64,000 bases of DNA from Cylindrodendrum hubeiense (Eukaryota > Ascomycota > Sordariomycetes > Hypocreales > Nectriaceae): positions 62,001-126,000 of the forward strand of contig JAANBB010000074.1 in assembly GCA_014621425.1 (NCBI GenBank), written 5' to 3'. This document shows positions 34,207-44,050 of the stretch, one piece after another. The position numbers and the translations under genes are program-made. The notes under the pieces are model-generated. The model was not told where the DNA came from. It saw only the letters and a list, made by a program, of their open reading frames with translations, and searched no databases. Every line of letters starts with the position of its first letter. The stretch's first letter is position 1.

Positions 34207-36423
34207 ATGGAGCAATTTTAGCACTGAGAAGGGGGAAGAGAGTGTATAGAATGCCATAATATGGGCATATAAATATTGACATGGCCATGTCCGTTCTGGT
34301 GTATTGATTGAGTTGGTTGTGTTGAGTGATGAGTGTTTCTGTTTGCACGCAGCGCTTGGCAGCCCCCGCAAGCACCACCGCCAAAAAAGCCGTTGTGTAC
34401 TCTTACCACCCGCTAGACATGGAGCATGAGATCCAACCGTGCCCAACTGAGTATGGCATTTCTATTGCTTGGTAGTTGCTGTGAAGCTTTTCTCACAGTC
34501 AAGGTTAGGATAGATATCTCAGGAGGGGAAGTGCGGCTCAAGGGAGGCTTCGGTGTGGCCATGAGCTGCATCGCTAGGCCCCGTTGTTCATGCACAACCA
34601 GCTCTCCATTATCGGATTTCTGCAGTGCGCTGTCATGATGACAGTTGCTTGAGGTCGTCTCGAATATCACATGTTAATCGGCTCGACAAGTTTCATTGAC
34701 CGTGAGACGTTGCGTATCAGATCCACCAACCGCTCAACCCCCATTCGACGCTCTCAGCTCTGCCATGCATTCCTCTCTGCAAGTGTGTGTTGCATTGCCG
34801 CAACCGCGTCGCTGAGGCTTGATAGCGCCAGGATGCTGCTGACGCCAACTTGCGTCGACAGCTCAACAGGCCCCCACCCATGTCGCCGGCACCCCGGACA
34901 CATCTTTGTTGGGCTGCTCGCGCCGATCAATGGACCTGGGAGGCCAATGGATCTGGGAGGCCGTTCGTGCGCCGGCAAATCGGATCAAGGACACCACGCT
35001 TCGGCCGTCTCGCTTTTTCCTTGAGTCGCTGGCCAACCAGGGCGGCCCCAATTGCGAGACATATTCCCATGTGCCGCCGCCGGGCTGGTCGGAGTTTAGG
35101 GTTCTTGTGTGCCGCGCGAGCCTGCGTAGCGCAGGGCCTCGAAGTGGCCGATGCGATGGGCCGTGTTGAGTGTGGGGTAAGGCCCAGTCGCGACGAGGCG
35201 ACTCTGCGCGCATCCACCGCGTGTGCCGTGGGTCACGGACCGTGGACCTATTACAAAGGCTCCATTTAGGCTCTGAGGTCATTTCTCCAGCGACCCAGTC
35301 GCTGTTCCCAGTGGCTTTTCCCAGGCCGCCGCTCAGTGGGCGTTCGCCGCTGGAGCGGGGAAGCGGCGCTGGGCGATGCCGCTAATGGTGACTCGGGGCT
35401 CCACTGCAGGTGGAGGGTTTATGGGGTCGATGCGAGTTCGGGGGCGGATTTGCAAGTGCATGTGATGGTCGACAAGACACTCTCCTCACCTTCCTCTGGT
35501 TTACCCCATCTCCAATGGTCTCAGCCAGGTAGGTACAGTGGGCAGGTGGCATTAGGCCGTCAAGCTAGGAGAGGGAAGGAAGGGGCAAGCGTCCCTTCTG
35601 GCTGGGCCTACTGGCTTGAACGGCATTGCCCCAGTCGTCGCACCCTCATGACTACTTCTTCGCCCAGCACGTGGGTACCATCTAAATCGTACCTACCTAT
35701 GCTACCTAGGGAAAGCCATAGCTCGTCTTCCTCCACTTCTTCGCTCCGGCTTTCTCTCTCCTGTCATCATCTCTTCTTTACCAATTGTCTGCTATCCATA
35801 GAGTAAGCCGTGGTAAATCGCCATTGTTTGCCATTCACGTTCTGTTATATATCCCACTACGCAGCAGCACTCCGCCGTTTCCTTCCACTACTGCCGGACT
35901 CGAGTTCCTCCACTCGTAACAACTGACCATCCGTCATTTCGACAAGCGCGACGCATCCTAAACGAAACAATATTCCTTCACGAGGGAACGAGATATCACA
36001 GGTTGCTAGATAGACACGCACTTGCCGACGCACATTCCTTTTGCCTGTTCCATTTGGAGACATTGCCATCGCTTCGGACATCCCGGTTGGCTGGCGCAAA
36101 AAAGCCACACACGGCCGCGGAGCTCACCAGGCAAGACGCTTGTTTAAAATTGGCCCGACACCCAATAGCCATTTTTTGTTTCGGATCTTGACGCCGAGCA
36201 ACACCACATTCTCACTTCCCACGGATAGACAAGCAGGCGGCGTGAGTGACTGCCCATCTGTGGGGTGATCTCGGCTGGGTCGAGCTCCCCTCACCTATCC
36301 CCAGCCTGATTGCCTATCCCGACCATGTCGCTGACCATATATCTAGACACACTGCGACCACCTTCCCTCCGATTCTCTTACTACTGCCCAGCGCACTCGA
36401 GCTTCTCTTCCCGGAATAACACC
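34207..36423. other. Intergenic: MAK11 3' flank and INSIG promoter
   Basis: About 2.2 kb with no credible gene. It contains GGTAGGTAC/GTACCTACC motifs at 35527-35536, 35689-35700 and 35701-35710, and a pyrimidine-rich leader before the INSIG start. Confidence 0.5.
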
Positions 36424-37661
36424 ATGGCTGACGACGGGCCTCCCATCCTACGGCCAATTCCCCGGCGGCCCTTTGGCCTTAACCTCACAAACCCGACTCC
36501 TCCGGACGAGGACTCGAGCCCCACGACGCCGGCTGCCTCGGATTTGGCGGCCAGCCTGCGATTCCTTCAAGCTACCCCCGAACCGCTTTCCCTTACCCGG
36601 CCTCAGTCTTTTCTGAACCTCACCTCCTCGACTCTCTTTGGCATCTACTCCCCGAATACGCCCTCCGCGCGCGACCGCGTCTATGACGACCGTGATGAGT
36701 CGGACACGCCCTGGGGCACTGGCGCCCAGACCCCGATCAAGCGTCCCAGCGTTGACGAAGCCACCTACGAGCTGATGCGTGACCGGTCTCATCTCGTCCG
36801 GCGCCGCTCCTCCTTCCGTCCTACTGAAGCTCCTATTCAGTTCGCACCTCCCCCATCAATTATTTCCCTTGCTTTGCGAGGTCTTCTGCTCTTCCTCCTC
36901 GGCGTCGGATATGGTGTCCTCGTCACAACCACGCGCTTCCACAGCGGCGCAGGTAACTTGGCATCATTCACTGATGGTATCATTCGCCCCGCTTATAACT
37001 GGGCCCATTTGGCTTTCTGGGGAGTGGCCGGTGTCGCCCTCGGCGCTCTGTTACCGTGGTTCGATCGAGTATGGGAGGCGTCGTTTGGTGACGATGACGT
37101 TGTAGTGGTGGAAAAGGATGGGGATACAAAGGAACTAGGCTCCAGTACCGATTGGGCGCTCGTGATCCGGGCTGTTGGAGCCTTTGTCGGCATTGTTTTT
37201 GCTATTGTAAGTTATTCACCGACATTTCCATCCCATGCATCATTCAAGCAGAGAGCTAACTTATACTTTAGCGAAAAGTGGCCTGGGCGTCCACCCTCCA
37301 GGTGTCCCTGTCACTTGCCCTGGTGAACCCTCTTCTCTGGTGGCTTATTGATCGCTCCAAGCCTGGCTTCGTTCTTGCGGCTGCGGTCGGTCTCACAGGA
37401 TCCGCCTTTCTACTTGGTGTCAACCCGGATATGATGCCAACACCCTCCACAGTCCCTTTTGGCAATTCATCGGTCACCGGAGCCACCACCCACGACGATT
37501 TGCTCACACTTGGCGGGCTTGCCCGACAGGAGACGGTAGCGACAGGTGTATGGATGCTGAGTGTGCTGTTCTGCAGCTGCGTCTGCTTCGGCAACATTGG
37601 CCGCCGTTTGGCCATGGGTCGGTCTGCGGCGGTGAGGGGTAGATGGGCTGGTGTTCGATGA
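36424..37661 (+). CDS. INSIG-domain endoplasmic reticulum protein
   Basis: Exons 36424-37206 and 37272-37661 (GTAAGT donor, TTTAG acceptor, phase 0) give 390 residues. The first ~135 residues are Pro/Ser/Asp-rich and likely cytosolic. Six hydrophobic segments follow: ISLALRGLLLFLLGVGYGV, WAHLAFWGVAGVALGALLPW, WALVIRAVGAFVGIVFAI, STLQVSLSLALVNPLLWWL, a GLTGSAFLLGV helix and VWMLSVLFCSCVCFGNIGR. Helix number, order and the final FGNIGR element fit the INSIG family (yeast Nsg1, fission yeast Ins1). These proteins bind sterol-related ER proteins such as HMG-CoA reductase or SCAP and adjust sterol synthesis. An acidic loop lies between helices 2 and 3. The ATG at 36424 is preferred over an upstream in-frame one at 36310. 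Confidence 0.88.
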
Positions 37662-38230
37662 TGGGGAGACGAAGGTGCTATTTCTCTGGTTCTAAATGGG
37701 GCTCGACTGATTACCTGAGAACTTGCCCAGTCACTCTCAATTTTTTTTTTTGGTTCTCGGTTTCACTACGGGGAAAATTATTGTCAAAGCTACTCGGGCT
37801 GGGGTTATTGGATATCATTTTTGGGTTATACGGTTTGGGTGGTCCGGCTTGGTTTGATGGGGCTCGTCGGCTTCTTTTTATTCATTTTAACAGCGGAGAT
37901 GGACAGACAGAGATTAGTAGGCTGGCGGCGGCGGATGGCGTATGGACCACAGATTCCCTGGGATTGTTGATGATGACTTCACAGCAGGCATCCCGCAATG
38001 CATAACAGCTTCGAGATTTGGAGCCCGTCCACGTGCGGACTGGAGCTCTCTCGGATGTTCAAATACGATAACGCTCTTACAAACCTGATGATTTGCCCAA
38101 TTCCAGCCCTGGATCATCTCATTGCACATGATGCCTGTTTCTCTGTGTTTTTTTCCATATTCTTTTTATACTTATTGACCACGCAGCAGTCGAACCCCAT
38201 TCCTACAACCTTGGAGGTCGATCTCCCACG
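37662..38230. other. Convergent 3' flanks
   Basis: T-rich sequence between converging genes (poly-T at 37741-37751). No coding region identified. Confidence 0.55.
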
Positions 38231-38790
38231 TCATGAGGAGGATGAAGCGGCGTTGGTGACGGCATCGGAAAGCGCACGTGACCGTTGACGGACGTCGTCG
38301 CTGAAGTCAATGTTGGATAGGCCGAGCATGACGAGCATGCGGGGGTTTTGGATCATTTCGGAAACGGTCATGGATCGGGTGCAAACGTCCTGGAAGGAGA
38401 GGGCGGCGGCGCGGTCTCCGGTGGCTGCTCGCGTGAGCACAATGAAGAGATGAATGGACAGCGAACAGAGACGATAAGTCTGGGCAGAGACTTTCGAAGT
38501 GGGATTGAAGGGGACGAGAACAACTTACCACCATCGTTGGGGGGGATCTGCTCCGGGTGCTTGATGGGACGGCCGTTGGAGATGTTGTCGAGCTCAGTCA
38601 TGATGTAGTGGGAGCGCTTGACAAAGTCCCAAACGAAGAAGAGGTTTCGAGGTGGGGAGTTCGGAGACCAGGCCGGGTGCGCCTCGAGCGCCTCGACGAG
38701 GTCGGAGAGACAGGTAGTGATTACTTCACGAACCTCCGGGGCGGGGATGGAGGCCGAGGGGCTGGAGGAGTTGACAAGAGAGGCGAGCAT
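38231..38790 (-). CDS. Small uncharacterised protein, two exons
   Basis: Exons 38529-38790 and 38231-38424 give 151 residues; the intron has a perfect GTAAGT donor and GCAG acceptor, and phase agrees. The N-terminal region is helical (VREVITTCLSDLVEALEAHP), then comes LFFVWDFVKRSHYIMTEL. The C-terminal half is helical and polar (SMTVSEMIQNPRMLVMLGLS), ending in a Ser run. There is no signal peptide or membrane helix. I do not recognise the family. Codon use and clean splicing argue that it is real. It is divergent to the LON/RING gene across a 3-kb spacer. Confidence 0.7.
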
Positions 38791-39234
38791 GATGGTGATG
38801 GTTATGGCGGTGACGACGGTAGTTTACTTGGGAGGGCTTGGGGGTGGGGGAGATGATATGATGCGGGATGGGCAATTGAAGATGAAGATGAGAGATAGGC
38901 GAGGTAAGAAAGGCAAAAAGAAAAAGAAAGGAAAGAAGAAGGCGAATCAAAGAAGAAGAAAAGGAAGAAAAGGAAGAAGAGGAGTCAAGCAAGGGAAGCG
39001 AGGGACGTGTGAGCTGCTGAGGTGAGGAGGCGTCCAGGTCTGTCTAGGTCCGTCCAGGTCCGAAAAGCTTCCCCGCTGCGGACACAAACGACACCACTGA
39101 CACCACTGACACGGAAAGACAGTGAGTGGGAGCGAGCCGGCGACTGGGTGACGGAGAGTGACCAGACCGATGGGACGGATTCAATTGCCCCCAGTCCCAA
39201 TGCGAATAGGTTATTTTTTCCTTTTCCGAACAGC

Positions 39235-39272
39235 ACTGGAGCTGGAGCTGGAGCTGGAACTGGAACTGGAAC
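39235..39272. repeat. 6-mer tandem repeat (GGAGCT/GGAACT)
   Basis: About six copies of a hexamer with a G-to-A change in the last copies. Intergenic simple repeat. Confidence 0.8.
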
Positions 39273-41325
39273 AAGGGACTAGAAGCAGCCTGCGTAATCT
39301 GTACACTACGACAGCTACCACAGGCGAGGAGAATGAAGACCGGTGCACCTAAGACAAGGCCCTGCTTCAGGTAAGGCAAGGGATCAGGCGAGCGAGTGGG
39401 GGTGAAGAACACGGCCTGTGCTCTGATACTCTACCAAAGAAGGATAATTGTCTTACTGTATTCGTACAGTACGGCGGCATTGGAATCTGAGCTACGGTAC
39501 TCCGTCCTCCCTCCCTCCCTACCTAGGTACCTTAGGTAGGTACCTAGTAGTCTACCCTCTTGTACGAGGTACCACGTACCGGTATGACACTGGGCTGGAG
39601 AGCCATAAGCGGGGAAGCCGGCACCGCCCAGCAAGCCACGGCGATTTTGACCAGGCTTGGTCTCACCCTCATGCTTTGGGTCGCATTGTGTTCGGTTATC
39701 GAATGCCGTACGAGTTAGGGCAAGCTGGGTGAAAATGTTTTCGCTAGACGAGGGATAAAATTGAAAGGCAACACTGCAAAATGCGGAAGTGGATATTGGA
39801 GGTAAATACTGGAGACGGGGCAGCATTCGGTACGGTAAGGATGGAAGGTACCTAGTAGGTTCGGGGACGAGGCGAGAGGCGATTCGCGGCGGCAGCCACA
39901 GCGGCAGCGGGACTGCACTGCACTGTATTTGTACTACACTGCACTGCACGCTCAGACCCTCAAGCATCTAGCCACGCGGCGAGACGATTGATGGATGCAT
40001 GGAGGCGAGTGCGAAAGGAGGGGCGAGAGGAAGAGTTGATTGATTGGCATGTGAAGGACGACAGACGCAGACGGTCTGGATGTGTTCTGTTCTGGAGTTG
40101 CGGTGGGACATCTGTTGATGGATGACAAAGGCGACCTCATGGACAGCCTGACAGCTAGCCCAGCAAAACAAACAAGATGGATGCGATGCAACCCCCCCTT
40201 AAAGGCATCATTTCGACCGACTCGCCGTCATTATGCCATTATGCAACCCCGGCCAAGGCTCGACAAATGCCAACGGTCCAACCAAGATTTGCCTCCGCAG
40301 GCAAGGTCGGGCCGGGCTAGACTCGTCAGAGAAGAAGATCTGGTTGTTCTTCGCTCTTCGTCGGTGCTGCGGTGTGTTCTGGCTGCGTGTCGCGTGCATC
40401 CATCCGTTGCTTGCAGCCAAGGGCAATCTCGATCCGGACCGCCACCGCTGAACAAGTCGTTCATTGGTCAATGTACTAAATGTCAGCACACGCAGAAAAG
40501 GACCAAGATTTTCGTAATGACGGCAACGAGCTTACTCGGAAATCCATCCGTCCCAGCGGGTGCGGCCCATTCCCCCATTCCGTACACACACAAAAACCGT
40601 CACGAGGATACATACCCGTCAATGCACGTCCGACCTTTTCGGCGAGTGACCCTTGATACTCGGTGATGTCGGAAGTTGCAGCACACTTGTCTTGTAGAAA
40701 GACAATCACAGGGTCTAGACCAGGGACTGGCCAGGGACTGGGGTGGATGCTGCGAATAGGTAATCTGCACTCGGTCCCTTGAGACGGGTACCCCAGATGT
40801 CAGGCTGCAAGGCCAAACTTCACCATGTAGGTGGGCTGATCGCAATCAGTAATCAGCTCGCCAAAGAGGCAAGATTCGATCGATGATCAGTATCATCCCG
40901 TCACCATTCTGTATTCGCACAACCCCCGGCCAAACACCACGAGCCCGGGGTGTGTTTCTCTTGGTCGTACGTGCCTTGCTTGCCGCCTTGAACAGCGCAT
41001 CTCGATCCGGACCGCCACACCTTAAGTCATCTGGACAATGCACCGATCAAGCATTGATATCATGGTATCATGACACTTTAAAAAAGACCAATCCTGACCA
41101 ACATTTCTCTTTGTGCTCCGATTAGTCCCCCGGAACCGTGACATGCCGAGATGTGCAGCTGCTTAGCCCTGTAGTTGTTGGGTCTGTGGTACTCCGCTCC
41201 TTCCCGCCAGTGGTTTGGCAATGACGACAACGACTCGTTCTAGACTCGATATGTAGCAGTAGCAGTAGCAACCAACCCCAGGGCCGCTTCCCAGGGCTTC
41301 CTTCCCACTTCCCAGGGCGACTTTC

Positions 41326-41380
41326 ACTGAACATCCACTGAACGTCCACTGAACATCCACTGAACACCCACTGAACACCC
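41326..41380. repeat. 11-mer minisatellite, five copies (ACTGAACATCC)
   Basis: Five exact-length head-to-tail 11-nt units differing at one or two positions (ACATCC, ACGTCC, ACACCC). It lies about 450 bp upstream of the double-RING/LON start codon. Confidence 0.9.
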
Positions 41381-41657
41381 GCTGGAACCACCGCCACCAC
41401 CACCACCCACTCACTCCACCACACCCCGCCACCCCTCCTCGCCTGCTCCAACTCGGACGACGCTTAGTTAACTCACTCACATATCCATCCTGGGCTCCTC
41501 AAGCCGCTTCTTCACGTTCCAACTATTCCTTCAACCATGACTGCCGTGTCCGACGGGGCTTTCAACGACAGAATTCTATGATCCGGATCCAACATCTTGA
41601 ATCGATGACCACCCAGCACACAGCCAGGCCTCGTTTCCTGGACTCTGCACTCGTCAT

Positions 41658-41741
41658 ATGGATGCGCTCCCGCAGTCTACTCCACCACCCGCTGCAACGT
41701 CACCGCCGAGCCGCCGCATATACCTGATCGCATACACCTGA
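41658..41741 (+). promoter_or_regulatory. Possible upstream ORF of the RING/LON gene, ending in a tandem duplication
   Basis: A 27-codon ORF begins with ATG GAT GCG and stops at TGA 41739, 85 bp before the main start codon. A 14-bp direct duplication (ACCTGATCGCATAC) at 41722-41749 creates the stop. If transcribed in the leader, it could reduce translation of the main frame. No proof that it is in the mRNA. Confidence 0.3.
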
Positions 41742-41826
41742 TCGCATCCCCCGTTCGCCCTCACCACTCCGCCCGCCAAACCTCCCCGACCGGTCGAGTC
41801 CCAGGTCCGCCTTCCATTGCTCGTTC

Positions 41827-43560
41827 ATGTCACCCCACGCCCAGCCACAGGCACCGGCGACTAGACTATCTCTCGCTCCCCGTGAGACGTCGCCGGGCAA
41901 GGACGCCGACTTCGACGCCGACTCTCAAGCCGACTCCAAAGCCGACTCTGATATCGACTCCGATCGAGGCACCGCCCCTCTAGCCCCGACCCCCATCCGG
42001 CCCCGTGACCTCGTCCGCCTGTTCCAGTGTCAGATATGCTCGCTGCCGCTGCGCGAGCCCATCTGCCTCCCATGCGGTAAAAGCATGTGCAGGCGGTGCT
42101 TGCCTCAAATGCACCTGCGCACCAACATATCCTATCCCGCCATTCCCGGTCGACTCCAAGGCTTTCGGTGCCTGTTCACAGACTGCGGCAAGGAACATGC
42201 CCTGGAAGACTGCGCCGTCGATGTGATCCTAAACAAGGTCGCCCAGCAGCTCAGAGACGAGATCGACCTGAAGAGGAGCATGGCCGCCAGCTCGGGCGTC
42301 TCCACACGTATTTTCACTCAGGATCCGTGGGCCATTGCTGGTATTGCGTCATTGAGGGACGAAGATGGCAGCTCGCACTTGCTCGATGGCGGGAAGATCG
42401 TTGCGACTTATACCATGGCGGAGGATGGCGACCTCAAATACGAGGCCGAAGTCTTGTACGAGGACATATCGAGGACATCTAGCGGAGGCATTGAGACGGC
42501 CGACGACGAGCACCTCTCAGCGAAAGCCCAGGAAATGACGAGGGCTGAGATGGATTGTCAAGTGTGCTACGCGCTCTTCTGCGACCCATTAACAACAGTC
42601 TGCGGCCACACCTTTTGTCGCTCTTGTCTCCATCGCGTCCTCGACCACTCCCGTTACTGCCCCATATGTCGCCGCCAGCTCGTCATCAACCCATTGCTGG
42701 ATCGTACCGCCTGTCCATCCAATGAGAGCTTGAGTCACATCATCGAGACCTTCTGGATAGATGATGCTGAGGCTCGGAAGGAGACCGTGGCGGCTGAGAG
42801 CGCGAGCCAGCTAGAGGACTTCAATTTCCCCCTCTTCGTATGCACCTTGGCGTTCCCCCGCATGCCAACCTTCCTGCATGTCTTCGAGCCTCGGTACCGC
42901 CTCCTCATCCGACGAGTGCTGGAAGGAGACCGTACATTCGGTATGGTTCTGCCCAGGTTCTCCCCGGGAGGAGACGGCGCCGAGTTTCACGAGCTCGGGA
43001 CGTTGCTGCGAATCGTTAACGTTCAATACTACCCCGACGGACGTAGTCTTATCGAGACGGTCGGGTTGTCCCGGTTCCGGGTTCTTCGCCATGGGTATCT
43101 CGACGGCTACACTGTCGGCAAGACTGAACGAGTCGATGATGTGAGCCTCCAAGAAGAAGAAGCCATGGAGGCCGCTGAGGCTACTCCTCAACCGACATCA
43201 GAGCAGCCTACCGTCAACGCTGATGAGCAGACCGAAGGATCCTCAGAACAACACCCAGAAACCCATCCGGGCCCAACCACTGCAGCAGACATTGATGCCA
43301 TGTCGACGCTGAACCTTATGCATTTCACCTCATCCTTCGTCACCCGCATGCGTACTCAGAGCGTCCCATGGATGACGGAGCGCATGCTCTCCATCTACGG
43401 CGAGTGTCCAGACGACGCCGCCATCTTGCCCTGGTGGTTCGCCAGTATGCTTCCTGTCAAGGACCTCGAAAAGTACCGTCTGCTCGGCACATCGAGCGTC
43501 CGAGAACGCCTCAAGATCTGCTGTTCGTGGATCATCGAGTGGGAGGCGTCCCGATGGTGA
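41827..43560 (+). CDS. Double-RING and LON substrate-binding domain protein (LONRF-like)
   Basis: Single exon, 577 residues. The N-terminus has an Asp/Ser repeat (DADFDADSQADSKADSD). The first RING-like domain starts near residue 66 (CQICSLPLREPICLPCGKSMC), and a second, canonical C3HC4 RING spans ~242-283 (CQVC ... CGHTFCRSC ... CPIC). A LON N-terminal substrate-binding domain occupies ~333-570 (FPLFVCTLAFPRMPTFLHVF, EPRYRLLIRRVL, FGMVLPR). There is no ATPase or protease domain, so this is not a Lon protease. RING plus LON is the plan of LONRF-type E3 ubiquitin ligases, presumably for protein quality control. Substrates unknown. A disordered Glu/Pro/Thr insert lies within the LON domain (residues ~440-480). 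Confidence 0.9.
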   Translation: MSPHAQPQAPATRLSLAPRETSPGKDADFDADSQADSKADSDIDSDRGTAPLAPTPIRPRDLVRLFQCQICSLPLREPICLPCGKSMCRRCLPQMHLRTNISYPAIPGRLQGFRCLFTDCGKEHALEDCAVDVILNKVAQQLRDEIDLKRSMAASSGVSTRIFTQDPWAIAGIASLRDEDGSSHLLDGGKIVATYTMAEDGDLKYEAEVLYEDISRTSSGGIETADDEHLSAKAQEMTRAEMDCQVCYALFCDPLTTVCGHTFCRSCLHRVLDHSRYCPICRRQLVINPLLDRTACPSNESLSHIIETFWIDDAEARKETVAAESASQLEDFNFPLFVCTLAFPRMPTFLHVFEPRYRLLIRRVLEGDRTFGMVLPRFSPGGDGAEFHELGTLLRIVNVQYYPDGRSLIETVGLSRFRVLRHGYLDGYTVGKTERVDDVSLQEEEAMEAAEATPQPTSEQPTVNADEQTEGSSEQHPETHPGPTTAADIDAMSTLNLMHFTSSFVTRMRTQSVPWMTERMLSIYGECPDDAAILPWWFASMLPVKDLEKYRLLGTSSVRERLKICCSWIIEWEASRW

Positions 43561-44050
43561 GTCCTCCAGAAATCAACAAACTTGCCTCCATCCTCCTCCT
43601 TCTACATATTTTTCAACCGCCCATCCATCACCGACGCTACACCCGCCGTTGTGCCGCTGTCGCCGTCTTCGATGAGAGAACCTGGGCTAAAAGAATATCT
43701 TCCGTCAGGATGAAGCTGATCAACAGCCGACCAGGTCTCTCCGCGACTGCACAATCCTCTAGCTGATTGTACTACCTCTTTTTCTACGAATCCTCTTCGA
43801 CATATTGCTTTTATTGATTTGCAGTTGACTATTGTACCAAGAACCCGTATGAGCGCCCACCATGGAGACATACTCGCATTGCATTATGGCATAAAGGAGA
43901 AAAGCGGGTGTTTCCGGTTGGCTATTCTGGAGGTGAATTAGGCCATCATCGCATTCAGTATCATGATCGCATTTAGTGTCATGGTTTTTTCTGATACTAT
44001 TTTCTTATACATCCTAGATACATCCCATTATATTTACAAAGAGTATTTTG
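43561..44050. other. Convergent 3' flanks of the RING/LON gene and the WG-tail gene
   Basis: AT-rich interval without credible coding sequence. Confidence 0.55.

Larger units (their letters stand above)
38791..41826. other. 3-kb gene-free divergent region
   Basis: Holds a purine-rich tract (38880-38990), a GGAGCT/GGAACT repeat (39235-39272), TACCTAGGTA motifs (39519-39550, 39846-39858), a diverged duplicated segment (about 40370-40465 and 40945-41035), an 11-mer minisatellite (41326-41380) and a uORF (41658-41741). The 194-codon ORF at 40082-40666 is not convincing. Confidence 0.5.

Noticed and set aside
40082..40666. 194-codon plus-strand ORF
   Set aside because: No recognisable domain, irregular codon use, overlaps a diverged repeat.
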